Shown: positions 12,123-23,809 of the stretch, piece after piece | Numbering within the stretch: the stretch's first letter is position 1 | How the letters are laid out: each line of letters starts with the position of its first letter | DNA from: Lytechinus pictus | Lineage: Eukaryota > Echinodermata > Echinoidea > Temnopleuroida > Toxopneustidae | Length of the DNA: 64,000 nt | Direction: 5' to 3' | NCBI RefSeq assembly: GCF_037042905.1 | Contig: NC_087256.1 | Coordinates: 28,422,001-28,486,000 of the forward strand | Notes under the pieces: model-generated | Databases searched by the model: none | What the model was told of the DNA's origin: nothing | Seen by the model: the letters and a program-made list of their open reading frames with translations, nothing else | Position numbers and translations under genes: made by a program

Positions 12123-14976
12123 TGTGTCATGTCCATTCCGTGAAATTAATCACCAATTTGTCAGTACTTGTGAAAATAGGAAAATTGCTCCAAAATAGTT
12201 ATTTTGAGAAAAGTTATGTTTGATTATTGTACCAAATGGTTGTTACTCGGAGTTGGTGCTTTTTTAGTAAGCAAATTATTTGGGATTGGGATCTTCAAAG
12301 ATTGACTTAACAGAAAGCACATTGGGGCTACACTTTTTTCCATTCAGGGTCAAACGAAATGCCCAAATTAAAGACCCTGATAGACTCAGCTCACCCTTCG
12401 GTCTCATCGAACCATATCATTTCGGGTAAATTTAAATTAAAGTGTGGGTTCGACCGATCTCTGTCTCGTCAATCATATCCTTTGTTATTTCTTAATTAGT
12501 TTAAATTGTTGGGGTTTTTTATTTTCCATTCAAAGTACAGAATAACGTAACATGAAACATAATATTTATGGCATCATGTCTTATCTTATTTCAATAATAC
12601 AAAATACAAAATCTAATTACCTATACAGAACTCGAAGAAAAGGATTACAATTCTGTGTGAATGGAAACATGACAAAAAAATGTGTATGATAAAATTAAAT
12701 AAAACAAAACGAAATCACTTTAAGGGAATATATTGGGAAGTATGTGCGGTTAATCTGTATACTTCCGGATATCCGACCGGATTCTGGTAGAGACCTAGGC
12801 GAATACATCCTTGATAATAACCAATTGTCCAAACGGAAGTCATACACGCCTAACTAATTAGTAACTTATGTATTCTGTCATCATGGTCATTGGGTCATTG
12901 ACGATTATAAAACATCCAGTTGCATAACGCCAGTGAGCTTGTAAAGATAAAACATTTTTTATATGTGGAAAAGGTAATGTGCTTTATTTCTCAAAAGATA
13001 TTTATTAATGAATAATCAATAACAATTATTGATAATATGAAAGGAATCAGTAATAATGTTTTGCACTACTCTACAAAAACGATTAAGTTTTCAACAACCA
13101 AGTTTTTGATAACAGTATTTGTATATAACGCTTCCTAAATTTTAGCGGAAGTTTCATCAAAGCCATCGAACTTTCGAATTTTGCAAAGTATGTTCGTCGG
13201 ATGAGCCCTATTGTGACGACACTACACTACGAAAATCAATGATGTTTTTACTAATTCATGTAACAATTTGATATTCGTACTTGAATGTTTCATTATTAGT
13301 TTTGATCGATGCTGCTGTCGAGAAAATCGATTCATACACAGAGGACTGCATTATTATGATAGTTATGATTGTTCAATTGTTGAAAATGAAAGTACAGAGC
13401 TACAACAACAATTATTTAATGTCTGGAAAATATTTCCTGTGGTCTTGAATGTCTGTCAAGTTTATATAACTTCCCCCTCGAGGCTCGAAATGGAAAACGA
13501 ATTCATTACCGATTTTACGATACTTTCACCGACTTTATTCAAATGTAATGGACGGGGTTTTCCGGTTATCATTTTTGTTTAACTTTATGGCTACCTCATC
13601 ACAAAATGTATGTTATTGTCATGTTTTCCCTATTTTATTTGTCGAGATGTGATCTTGCTGTTGTTAACCTACAAAGGCTTTTAATGGCTATCCCGTACTT
13701 CAGTAGAGATAATATTCCTGTAATTTAATTTTGGTATTTAATTTTTGTCCCGCCTTGTGGAGCAGTCGTGACATTACAAGCGTCGTCAAAATTCAACAGT
13801 GACAATAAATTTATGGTGTATTGAGAGTGAAAGAAAGACTCGAGGCTTACACTTTTAAACTAAGAAATATATTAAAATTCAACGAAATTATGCACCAAAT
13901 AGTTCCATTTCACTACTGAAATGCAAAAAAACATATGACAAGCTCAATCTCTTTGTTCCCTTGTTCCATAGCTTCATGACTCTTTGGATATATCCCTTGT
14001 CTCCACTTCCCCCCAGGAACAATTCCATGACAAATTGTAAAATGCGTGCCCCCCCCCAAAAAAAAAAAAAAAAATCAATAAAATAAAGTAAAGTTTAGCC
14101 CCATATAACTTCCGGTGCACCTGTTTCATCCACTGTATTTTTTAAAAATCTTTATTGCATCAGATTTTCAGGCAATATTCATAATTTTGCATCACTTAGA
14201 AATTGTTTATTTCAAGTTTTTATCAATGGGCGTGACGTATTAACAGCAGATCGTTATACTTATATCGGCAGGAGGTTCCGTCCCCGCCTTCCGTTCTTTT
14301 GTTTTGTGTATAGTCGTGGTCACACCTCTTTATTGTTTCAATTATTGATTGGGGAGAAAGCCTTGGGATACTCGTAGTGATGTTGCAACAATTATCAATA
14401 ATTATTACCGTATTTCATATTTTTTTACAATCACGGAGCAATATAAACCCTCTTCATGGTCTAGACAAACCTATACATTATACGCATTAGTAAGTACTGC
14501 TGATGTAAGAGGGTGGAATGGTTTGCGAGCGAAAGTTGAATTTATTTGGGTCCGCCCCCGAGTTTCCGGGTCACCGTTCCGTCCGTCCATTTTCCTGTTT
14601 TCGTTCTTGCGATAAATAAACGTCCATTTGGCGGCATGGCCCTGGAAATTGGGGGCACTGAAGCACCCCCAAGATTTTTCTTGGGGTGCTGAGTATGATA
14701 TTTTCCATAGGCAGCACCCCCTGGAATTCTGGTAGGTGTGCAATGTCATTTCCTTTTTGTAGTGAACCCCCCCCCCCTTTTTTTTTTTTTTGCATGTCAG
14801 ATTTACATCAGCACCCCCTGTAAATAAAATAATAAATCGTTCCAAAGGCCCTGTGTAGCGAATCAGTGACGATGCTCAAGCCTCATTATCACAATGTTCG
14901 CGATGAATTTCAAATATGAACGGGCAGTAATGTTATTTTGTGGGACCCGTTTATATCCCAAACTAATATACGCAAA
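12123..14976. other. Intergenic, no gene supported
   Basis: 2.8 kb of AT-rich DNA. The longest frame (13268-13582, 104 codons, +) has no recognisable domain, is rich in Phe/Ile/Cys and looks like chance. Poly-C then poly-A runs lie near 14048-14075. The stretch 14640-14820 has several CAGCACCCCC-type blocks in both orientations and a C/T run at 14767-14791, so it is probably a decayed repeat. No conserved exon was seen. Confidence 0.5.
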
Positions 14977-15276
14977 ATAATAATAATAATAATATAGAGT
15001 ATTTATAAAGCGCCAAATCCACATTGATTATGTGCTCAAGGCGCTGAAATATACTTGGTATATTATTATTACCCCGGCTGTAGCTGAGCGGCCATATATA
15101 GGCGCTAAAGCATTCAAGGAATAAATCCTACCGGGTACCCATTCACCTCACCTGGGTCGAGTGCAGCACAATGTGGATAAATTTCTTGCCGAAGGAAATT
15201 ACGCCATGGCTGGGATTCGAACCCACGACCCTCTGTTTCAAATTCCGAAGACTAATCCACTGGGCCACAACGCTCC
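14977..15276 (-). mobile_element. tRNA-derived SINE (copy 1)
   Basis: Read on the minus strand, the element starts with a tRNA-like head near 15276. An A-box-like TGGCCCAGTGG and a B box GGTTCGAATCC sit in the order and at about the spacing of an internal RNA polymerase III promoter. The unrelated body contains GGGTACCCGGTAGGATT-like sequence and ends in a 3' tail of repeated ATT, seen on the plus strand as (AAT)n at 14977-14993. A second, diverged copy is at 60682-60953. Confidence 0.8.
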
Positions 15277-16259
15277 AAAATGGTTGGCATCGAATTTTAT
15301 CTCGCGTTTGAAGACGGTATATACTATATCATGCGGTCAGAAAAAACGTCAGTGCAAGCGATTAAAAAAAATAGGAGAAAGCACAAAATATGGCAGATGT
15401 AAAATCAAATTATTTACGCTCTGAAAATTTTCATCAAGGAAGACCCATACAACCTTTTTTTTCCAAACATTGAAACTCAAAATATTACTTCATAATTTAC
15501 CTTAATTGTTGACGTGATGTAAAGCGTATCTATCATAAAAGAGTCTAATGACGTCTGTAAAAGGTAACTGCAAGGCATCGACAGCCTTAATGAAAAGTTC
15601 ATTGTGTCCATCTCTCAAAGAAAGGCATTGATCGCTTGTAGCCAAGATTTTCAAGTATTTCGGGGGAAAGTGAAATCTTGCCGTATCGACAGAAATGTAC
15701 AAATGACAGAGATGTGTTTTTCAGAGGTTGTCAGCCATGATTTTGTTTTATTTTGTTTTCTGATGACGCTTTCATAATTTCTTTCTCTTTTTCTTCATCT
15801 GGTTACGTATTTAAGATTTATTCAATTTGTTAATGATTTATAAAATTTTGTTTTAAATCTTTGTTAAAAGTTCATAATAAGTATAGTGGAGCATCATCCA
15901 ATCTTACATGTGTATAGTCATAGGTGGGTTTTTTTTTAAGACTTTGATTCTTCGTTAAAAAAAAAACGTGAATATTTAATTTCAGGATTTCAAGACTTTG
16001 CCCTCTTTTGGTAATAGTTTTTGGGTTTTTTAAATGTATTTTTGTAAAAGGTTTTGATTTAGTTAACTATATTTTTCATTGACATTCAGGCCAATGTAAG
16101 CGCTGAGTTAAATGTGTTTTTTTTTATCGTTTGAGCTGTTTTTGCAACAGTTTCCAGTACGTCGATGATACTGCTTTCACTTATCCTTTCAAGGACTTAA
16201 ACATGTTAAAAGTGTGACGTGATTTGAGAGTTGTTAATTAGACAAGGTCTTCACTGGGG
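15277..16259. other. Intergenic, nothing recognised
   Basis: AT-rich, with several poly-A and poly-T runs. No conserved reading frame, RNA gene or repeat structure could be supported. Confidence 0.5.
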
Positions 16260-16650
16260 TTTATTTCCAATTCGTCTAATGCCAATTCGTCCAATTGCCA
16301 ACTCGTCTACTATCTATTTTGGTCTACCATCAGTTCGTCCACTCACCACTTGGTCTACTCTCATTTAGTCGAATGCCATTCCGTCTAATAACCAGTTGGT
16401 CTAATAGCCATTTTGTCCTTATACCATTTGGTCTTGGACTAAGTGTTGAATTGTGCGAAATGAATGGAAATGAAATGGATATTAGACCAACTGGTTATGA
16501 GACGAAATGGTCAAAGACGAATTTGTGATTAGACGAAGTGATGACTGGACCAAATGGTTGTTAGACGAAATGTCGATGGACGGAATGGTATTAGACTAAA
16601 TGAAAGTAGACCATGTGGTGAGTAGACGAGTTGGCAGTAGACGAAATAAT
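16260..16650. mobile_element. Foldback element built of ~20-bp sub-units (copy 1)
   Basis: The left half reads as degenerate units of the form TTNGTCTAATNNCCA. The right half is the complement (TGGNNATTAGACNAA), so the whole folds on itself about a centre near 16440-16475. The left end starts GTTTATTTCCAATTCGTC, and the right end is eroded after GAGTTGGCAGTAGACGAA. No coding capacity. The other copies are at 27010-27605, 33218-33609, 42931-43319 and 44501-44878. Confidence 0.85.
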
Positions 16651-16811
16651 GTAATAGAATAGTTAGGGTTCAAGCAATCAAGAGCGTTGCAATCAAAGCA
16701 GAACAGAACCATGTTTACACCTTTAATGTGCGTATAGAACATGACTGTGAAAACTACATCGCGAGCTGGTTTTTCCGAACTGGTTGGGAAGATCGCTTCC
16801 AAGACCGCTTC
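16651..16811. other. Spacer between foldback element and hairpin
   Basis: Short unique sequence. No feature is supported. Confidence 0.4.
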
Positions 16812-16877
16812 GACCGTTCTCACTACGCGTTAAACTAGTTTCCAGTAAACTAGTTTTAGGAACGTAGTGAGAACGGT
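16812..16877. repeat. Strong hairpin, about 30-bp arms
   Basis: ACCGTTCTCACTACG at 16813 pairs with CGTAGTGAGAACGGT at 16863-16877, and AAACTAGTTT lies on both sides of a loop of about five bases. One arm has a few extra bases. It may be the core of a small MITE. No flanking target duplication was identified. Confidence 0.7.
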
Positions 16878-17325
16878 GTCTGTGACGTGTGTTCAGGGCA
16901 GAATGGGTTTCCACTGTCACGGTTTGTGCCACGATCGTAGTGATCGTATATCAGATCTGTCGTGGCAATCGTATTGATCGTATAAATATTTTGAATGGTT
17001 AGAAAAATTTCGTGATCAGTTACGACAGGCCAATCTTGGAGCTCGTAAAGGATCGTACGACAGTGGGAAAGAGGTGTTACAAAATCATTGAAATATATTA
17101 TTTCCAAACGTACGTACTGCGTCGTTAGTAAATGTAACATATTTGCTTCAAGTTGATTAGAGACTTAGGCATCGTTTGGTCCGGTTTTTTTTATATCTAA
17201 TAATATCCCGCCACCGATTTGGTGACAAAGTAATTTAAAAAAGAATTATGGGCCTTTTCTCTCGTCAAATTTCTTATGGTGTACTTTAATAAGTATGTAT
17301 ATTTCAAAAAGTGAGCTTTATTTAA

Positions 17326-17431
17326 TGATTATAATAATAATAATTCGCTTTTATGCATCGGAACGAGGCCTCGTCCCAAAGCGCTATACAGATAATTACC
17401 CCGGTCATCGGATCCTGGCATGCCCTGAACA
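17326..17431 (-). mobile_element. SINE 3'-tail fragment
   Basis: An (ATA)n run is followed by sequence containing AAAGCGCTATACAG and ACCCCGG. This is the same arrangement as the tail side of the SINE at 14977. The tRNA-like head is absent, so this is a truncated or very diverged copy. Confidence 0.45.
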
Positions 17432-18957
17432 TGTCATATTACCATTTTTTAATTGGTCCTAATCGTCAAATCAATAAAAAATATTGAAAATTGCATAATT
17501 CAAACAATAAAATACAAAAGAAAATACTGAGTGATGGACATCATCAATTCTAACATTTGCATAAATATAACTGTTTCAAATAAGCGGAGCTTTAATATGT
17601 CATAACTTTCTTATTTTACATCCGATTTTGATGAAATTTCTAGCTTTATGCTCGTCTGATCTTTCTCTATTGATTCTAATCAACATGCATTTTTTATGGG
17701 GTAGATGAGATAGATATGCCACGATTCCTACTTCTAACGCTACCTGATGCCGCTATACTACTACTTCTTCTTCTAATACTACGATGATGATGCTGTTGCT
17801 TCTACTGTTGCTATACTCTATAGCTACAGTTGTTGCTACTGCTACCAGCTGCTGCTATATAGTTTTTTTTTCTATATACTGTAATTTCTGCATTTAATAT
17901 GTTGCTGTTTTAAACCAACAACTATAAGGTCTAATGGCCTATTATTGAATGTCTTCCAAAACATGTGCAAAAGGCCACTCACTAGTTTGAATACGTGTAA
18001 CCAAATTTGTACACTACCCTCTGCTACCAAAATAAGGCGTTTCCTAATTTTAGGCAATTGTGTCGAATTCACTGATACTATATGAATATGAATAATGAGT
18101 AATTTTGCCGGGATGGGAAGGAGGTGGTGGATGGGTTGTAAGCGGGGTTGTAAGAGAAGTTCAACTCAACAAGAAAGACCAAACGAATTTATACAAGTCG
18201 TAAGCATGGAGGTAAAAAAATAAATATGGTAATCAGGTAATGGGTTCATCGCAAGTTTGCATGATCATGCATGCACCATCGCGCTTTTGGTATGAGCAAT
18301 ACGATTTATTATGTCATGAATTAATTCGCTTATTTCAGAGGGGGCTTGTAGGGGAAGCCCCGAATCTTAACTGGGTTTGTTCATCGCAAATACAATACAT
18401 TGTTATAGAAAGAATTCACAATATTGGTTTGTATGTGGGAAGCTGTGGCGAGATAATTCAGTTGTGGTTGATGACAATCACGACAATCACACAAATACAG
18501 TAGACACAATAATTCATGACCACAAATACAATTTGAAGATATGCATGATATAAATCAGAGAAGTCGATAGAATCCATGCCATTCATAAGGCCTTGTATTT
18601 ATGTTTTAAAGACCTAATTTAAATCTAAACTTTTTTCCAGTTTGGTTCGGGTGTTGTTTTCATGATAATCTCTAACTGGTGTTTCATAATTCTTAAACAC
18701 GATAATTTATGCATATGCAGTAACATCTACGAAAGCAGAGTGTTCATTGCATAACTCATTGGACAAGCTTTTTAACTTTTCTTCTTATTTGGAAGCCCAC
18801 CCCCCCCCCCCCCCATTATTGATAATCATTCTACTATATATTATGCAAGTCATGATACATTGAAGTCGGAAATGGAAAATTGCATGATGAATTATTCTTT
18901 GATTTGATCCATCGTAAGCGTTTAGTTCCTTAAGATGCGAAAGCGCAGTATACTTGT
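17432..18957. other. Intergenic with a degenerate trinucleotide stretch
   Basis: Bases 17735-17865 are dominated by CTA/CTT/CTG triplets such as CTACTACTTCTTCTTC and GCTGCTGC. A fragment near 17585-17640 (CATCCGATTTTGATGAAATT) resembles the interior of the AAAGGGATGGTC family described at 37233. No gene was seen. Confidence 0.5.
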
Positions 18958-19042
18958 GATGATGATGATGATGATGATGATAATGACAATGACGATGATG
19001 ATGATAATAATAATGATAAAAGTAGTAATAATCACCATCATC
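18958..19042. repeat. (GAT)n/(AAT)n microsatellite
   Basis: Tandem GAT triplets grade into AATGAC and AAT repeats and end with CACCATCATC. The His/Tyr-rich reverse frame of 178 codons across this region (18785-19321) is generated by the triplet repeat and is not a gene. Confidence 0.9.
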
Positions 19043-19825
19043 AGCTTGCGGATGTGACCATGCATACTTTAAGATTATAGAAAGGGCGTCAAAACAAAAA
19101 CAAAAAAACATAAATACTACGCTATACCTTGTTTTTGTATAAGGAGTAAATCCGGCATATATTTTTACAGAGACTGTCATCGATACATTATGTGAATGAT
19201 GATCATGATGATGTACCCATGACGATGGCGGGATACTGGTAGCCTTGGTAGTCTGTTTTTTTCTGTAAACTGATATTAAGCTTCTCAAAAGAAGATCATT
19301 CGTGGTATTAAACCATTTCAACGTATTGCGACTGCGGTTCTTGATGCGGGCAATTTTTTTGTGGTGATAAGCATTATTTTAGAATATACATATATACATG
19401 CATTGATCAATATATTTACCGTTCTGACTCGATGGAACCGACTGTGGTTGATTATACAAACGCCTACAAAATGATAAATATCCTAAGACAGTGTTCTAGC
19501 TAGACCCATTTTAGTGGTGGTCGCTATATTTCACGGCATTACAAAGTTTGTTTTCATGCAGAGTAAGTGATCTTAAAGCCAAAAGTGAAGGAACATCAAT
19601 GTTCTGACATTAGCAGATCTTTGAAAATAAACTGATATCGAATATAAGAATGTTTGATCTAAATTATACAAACAAAACAAGATTAAAGATGGAAATGAAC
19701 GCAATAAGAATTGAAACACTTATCATTTGAAATAAGTGGTGGACGGAAACAGTGTTTTTCATGATGAGTGGAGTTCAGAAATCTTCTGTGCCGGTTGGGC
19801 CCGACCACTGTCGTCCACTGTAGCT
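19043..19825. other. Intergenic, nothing recognised
   Basis: AT-rich sequence without supported genes or repeat structure. Confidence 0.5.
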
Positions 19826-20022
19826 ACACTCTTAAAGTGTTGGGCATCATACTGTCCACACAACAATTGGTTTTAAAAATATCAAACTCTGGGTATTTTT
19901 CAACCAATACAGTGTAGTTTTCACCCAAAGCACACATTATTGGTTTAAAACGAACCAGAATTGGATAAAGTTTTAACCAATTGTTGTGTGGACAGTATGT
20001 TGCCCAACATTTTTAAGAGTGT
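19826..20022. mobile_element. MITE, about 197 bp, ends ACACTCTTAAA
   Basis: The terminal inverted repeats are long. ACACTCTTAAAGTGTTGGGC at the left pairs with GCCCAACATTTTTAAGAGTGT at the right, continued inside by CTGTCCACACAACAATTGGT against its complement. Only about 80 bases separate the arms. No coding content. Confidence 0.85.
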
Positions 20023-20467
20023 ATAACACTGTCCTAGGGGCTGTTTTGTTAATGCTGGTGCATGGTGAATTATACTGTCAATAATGAATAATTTAATTGA
20101 ATTTACAGGGTTTTGTTTTAGATTGATTCAAGCTCATTTTCTTTATGAACGCAAAATAAGATTCATTGCCGAGCGAAATGATGTACATAGAGTATTTTTT
20201 GTTAAGGAAAATATCGATAATGCTGTCAATATAAACGATTGAATCAAATAATCGTATTGTCATACAAAATTAAAGAATTAACACGAATGCCATAACGAAA
20301 TGTACAGTTCTTTAGGTCAATTCTTTGAAGGGGAAATCCCTAATCGTGCTGTGTGTTCCCATTTTGAGATATGACGTCACTTTGTGTTTACAGTAAAGTG
20401 ACGTTCAATGTATATTGCACAACATACAAGGATTCTATCAGGTCAGTCAATTTCAGGTGCCTGGCTG
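20023..20467. other. Intergenic, nothing recognised
   Basis: AT-rich. A CRE-like TGACGTCA occurs near 20372 without an adjacent gene. Confidence 0.5.
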
Positions 20468-20474
20468 GATGAAT

Positions 20475-20519
<45 letters not shown>

Positions 20520-20741
20520 CGTTTTTCTGTCTCCTTCCCTTTATCTATCTAGTACCAAATCAAATTCTTGTTGTGGGCGAGGTTTTTTTTTATGTGTGTG
20601 TGTTTTCTCTCCCTTTTTTGCGTTTTCATTTTACATTCCCCAAACATGCCAAAGCGAACATTGCATTGTTACTGATTACATTTTTTTTTCTTAATCGAGT
20701 CACCCCCCCCCCCCCCTCTATCTCTCTCTCTCTCTCTCTCT
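20468..20741. repeat. Paired (C)n(CT)n microsatellites
   Basis: Two tracts of the same design, poly-C followed by repeated CT, lie at 20476-20518 and 20703-20741, separated by about 185 bases. The Ser/Leu/Pro-rich forward frame through both (20408-20782) is an artefact of the repeat. Confidence 0.9.
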
Positions 20742-20817
20742 TCCTATATAATCCCCATTTCTTTCACAACATATTTAAATAAGATGTGTCAAGATTTTCT
20801 ACATGTAATTTCTCACA

Positions 20818-21057
20818 TATATACACACACACATATACAGTGTATATATATATATACATGTATATATATATGTATATATATAATATAATATAATCACAAA
20901 TGGTTTAGTAAATGCCGTAAAAATAAAATCGTCGATTTTTAAAGGAGCGTAGCTCTCAAAAATGAAAGGGAAAGTCATACTCTTTGTAAGTGCCCATGAT
21001 GTCACAAAAAAAAAAGAGAAAACACGTCTGTTCATGGACATATATTATATATATATT

Positions 21058-21101
<44 letters not shown>
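20818..21101. repeat. (CA)n and (TA)n microsatellites
   Basis: CA/TA dinucleotide runs cover 20818-20895. A long pure TA run is at 21063-21097, preceded by a related interrupted run from about 21040. Confidence 0.9.
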
Positions 21102-21102
<1 letters not shown>

Positions 21103-21683
21103 TATGAAAGAAACCGTATAAAAAAATAATTCTTGCCCTTAAAGGGCTTCAAAATGTTAAGAGAGTTGGATTTATTTCATAGCCACTGGTAGTTATATCC
21201 CATCGTTAAGAACGAAAATAAGTAATTTGATATGAAATAACTTTGTGTGGGATTTTATCGGGGGGTGAAAAAAAGTGAAAATTGACATTGCCCGCTAAAT
21301 ATTGCGCACGGAGGACAAATTGTTTATGAAATATGTATATTCCAACACATAAACATCACACAAGGCTCTTAACCTATGATATTCCATGTAAAGAAAAAAA
21401 AAGAAAACTTTTTCTGTTAAGGGTATGCAGCAGTATTTTTTGTATTTTGCCCGACTTCTGCATGTCCTTTTTGCCCTATAGTGTTAGGATTGTGTTTTTG
21501 TTATTTACTTTTTTATTATCACCTTCAAGTTTTTCAGTAGTGTAGATTTGTGCAAAGTGCTCGATGCTCTTTAGCAGAGCAACATATCCATACCTATATC
21601 ATCTGTGTATAATGTAATCACACCCAATCGTATCTAAACACCGTATTGAACTTTGTGGTTATAAGAACGTCTAGATTTTCATT
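21102..21683. other. Intergenic, nothing recognised
   Basis: No gene, RNA or repeat structure was recognised. Small open frames here lack motifs. Confidence 0.5.
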
Positions 21684-21931
21684 TGGGCAATTCCATAAAA
21701 ATGATCAACCGTTTGTACGTCCGACCCCCATTTTTCTCAAGTCTTTCTTCACTTCGTAAATTGACCAATAATTCATGGTCCTTTGAGAACATTACAGACT
21801 GTCAAAAGAACAAGAAATCAGAGACAGAAAATTTCATGAAGGTCTGTTACGGCACATAATGGGGTCGGACGTATGTTAAGGTCTTAAACTGTAAACTCCT
21901 GCTATAGCGTACATATTTTAGGGAATTGCCC
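21684..21931. mobile_element. MITE, about 248 bp, ends TGGGCAATTCC
   Basis: TGGGCAATTCC at the left end and GGAATTGCCCA at the right are perfect complements. Inside them, TACGTCCGACCCC near 21717 pairs with GGGGTCGGACGTA near 21862. The centre is AT-rich without coding content. Confidence 0.7.
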
Positions 21932-22723
21932 ATTATTTTGTGATGTAGGCCCAATGATTGTTTTCTTTTTCTTCATCTTTTCATTCTCTTTGGTCGAACA
22001 TTGGGCTAAACTTGTTTGTCATTTGCCAATCGACATTCTTTCGTTTTCAAGTTCACATTGCATCTACCCCGGGATCTAACCGTTGTTTTCGGCTGGGAGC
22101 TATTTCGTTGACTTGGACAGGGGGAGATTTCCCGGGAAAATTTCCCTTCATTGCCTATTGTTGTCTGAGTCGTCTGCAATCTGCACTAGACAGCAAACAG
22201 ATTGTTTCTAGTACGCATGCTCAGTGGGCGTGTCGAGATTGTGGCGAGCTACGTCACCGCCAGGGATTTTTAGCTCATTCACGATTACTCACTCACTCCC
22301 ATGCATGATAACACATTTTGTATGGGTTCACAGACAATGCACTGCATGCGATGCAGTCGACACTTGACGCGGGTTTCTCATAAATAGGCCGGTCGGTTGC
22401 TTGTCGTGTCATTCTGCTTTGCTGATTTCAAACCAGGAACTCTCGAGCTCAAGCTTACTTGAATATTTAGAGAGAAATCTTTGATTTTGGAACTGGAAGA
22501 ATTCATCATCGATTTACAATTTTGCACCGAGTGCCGAACTTTTTTAAATGATTTTATCATCATTGTGAGAACTTTGCAAATCATCTCAGACATCTGATTT
22601 TTTTCTGAGTAGCTATCGTCCAAGGAAGAAGAATTCACTGCTATTTCAGTGCATGACAATAGTCCTGAACATTTTAACGGCAAGTGAAGAAGAAAAACTC
22701 TTCCCATTTTGATTATTCGTGAT
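21932..22723 (+). promoter_or_regulatory. Presumed promoter and 5' UTR of the PKI-like gene
   Basis: This stretch is less AT-rich than the surroundings and ends at a clear coding frame. A CRE half-site (ACGTCACC) lies near 22250 and an inverted pair CGCATGC/GCATGC nearby. No TATA box or start site could be fixed. The 116-codon frame at 21958-22308 shows no domain and is probably not translated. The assignment rests mainly on position. Confidence 0.3.
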
Positions 22724-22750
22724 ATGAGCATAGTTTGCCAGTACACAGTC

Positions 22751-23173
22751 ATGTCTCCAACTGCTGCATCCGCACCAGCCAGCCAGGAAGCCAGCCGCCT
22801 CAACCAGCGGCGTAACGCCATGCCCAACGTCTATGCCGGCATCTCGGCTGACGACATCAACCAGATCAAAGAGCAAGCCCCAGCCTGCCTGACGACGGCC
22901 CGGCCGACATGCCTTTCAACCACGGGTTCGCCCACGATGCAAGGAGAAGCGAGCAGCGAGGCGAGTGGACTGTCCGCGATGGCTTTCCAGGCTGGAGATC
23001 ACCCGTCATCATCCCCTCTGCAGAGCCCTACCCTCAAACACCGCCGCAACGCCGTGCCCGATGTGCTTGCCGTCGTCGATGAGATACACCTTGGTCGCAT
23101 CCGAGCTGCCCGAGAAGCATCGCTCCACAACGAGCATCAGGAGGACGACCACCAGCATGAATTCACCTTCTGA
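22751..23173 (+). CDS. PKA inhibitor (PKI)-like protein with two pseudosubstrate motifs
   Basis: A 140-residue frame without an intron ends in TGA at 23171. It is much richer in G and C than the flanking DNA. Residues 20-27 read RRNAMPNV and residues 98-105 read RRNAVPDV. RRNA[I/L/V] is the pseudosubstrate core by which vertebrate PKIs occupy the substrate cleft of the PKA catalytic subunit, with Ala in place of the phospho-acceptor; PKI gamma has RRNAVPDI. Residues 106-114 (LAVVDEIHL) fit the spacing of a leucine-rich nuclear export signal, which known PKIs also carry. Each motif is followed by an acidic D-[D/E]-I segment, so the protein looks internally duplicated, joined by a Ser/Thr/Pro-rich linker (residues 44-93). 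The tail is His/Glu-rich. The PKI arginine six residues before Ala and the aromatic residue eleven before it are not evident. An ATG nine codons upstream (22724) is an alternative start, and a 5' splice is possible. The PKI role is inferred from motifs only. Confidence 0.7.
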   Translation: MSPTAASAPASQEASRLNQRRNAMPNVYAGISADDINQIKEQAPACLTTARPTCLSTTGSPTMQGEASSEASGLSAMAFQAGDHPSSSPLQSPTLKHRRNAVPDVLAVVDEIHLGRIRAAREASLHNEHQEDDHQHEFTF

Positions 23174-23586
23174 GTGATATCCAGAGGGTCATTATGAACG
23201 AACAATTGAACTTTTGTACTACATTTTCCACGCATCATTTTTTACGTCGTTATCACATCAGGCACAAGTAATTAATTTCATTGTTTATTCTGAATTTATT
23301 ATTGTACTATCTATATCGATGATTGATGATTATGTTTATGCATTAATCGACAAATAATATTAACAGGCATACATTTTATCAGGCGGGTTTCATATGAGCT
23401 GAATGTGAATAGCTCAATCGATCTGTAATTTTATAAACATTTATTTTACCACGACACTCATACAACCGTTCAATTATTTTATACGATGTCAATTCGTTGT
23501 ATATTGCCCCTATTTTGCTAACCGAATTGTACCACTTCTCGTAAGTTGATTATGCTTACAGCCATAATGCAAGCCGACGTTAAGTA

Positions 23587-23594
23587 TGACGTCA
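23587..23594. promoter_or_regulatory. Perfect CRE palindrome TGACGTCA
   Basis: The full 8-base cAMP response element consensus, in the context TATGACGTCACGCGG, lies 414 bases after the stop of the PKI-like gene. CREB/ATF proteins bind this site in animals. Its use here is not shown. Confidence 0.4.
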
Positions 23595-23801
23595 CGCGGT
23601 CTCATGAGAAATGACCCGGGGCGGAGTGAATGTCATGGACTGATTTCCTTAAGGAATACTTCACCATAACTCCCCTTCTAATTTATGACCTTTTCTAATA
23701 TCAAATTCATTATTAATTTACTGAATGGATGGAAGGGATCCAAGCCAAAGTGCCTGCGAGCAATTTATGATCACCCGTCCATCTATTCTTTAGTGTGATG
23801 A

Positions 23802-23809
23802 TGACGTCA
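23802..23809. promoter_or_regulatory. Second CRE palindrome TGACGTCA
   Basis: The same 8-base consensus as at 23587, 215 bases further on, in the context GATGACGTCAGAGG. The pairing is more notable than either site alone, because single TGACGTCA sites also occur elsewhere in the window. Confidence 0.4.

Noticed and set aside
13268..13582. 104-codon forward frame in a repeat-poor stretch
   Set aside because: No recognisable motif, unusual composition and no splice-site support. Left as probable chance.
18785..19321. 178-codon minus-strand frame, His- and Tyr-rich
   Set aside because: The central part is the translated GAT/AAT microsatellite, and the rest lacks any domain or splice context.
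20408..20782. 124-codon frame with Ser-Leu repeats
   Set aside because: Produced by the (C)n(CT)n microsatellites.
21958..22308. 116-codon forward frame upstream of the PKI-like gene
   Set aside because: No domain, and its composition matches flanking DNA. More likely promoter or 5' UTR.
22378..22876. Minus-strand frames of 149 and 76 codons over the PKI-like gene
   Set aside because: They are shadows of the GC-rich coding exon on the other strand. The plus strand carries recognisable PKI motifs.
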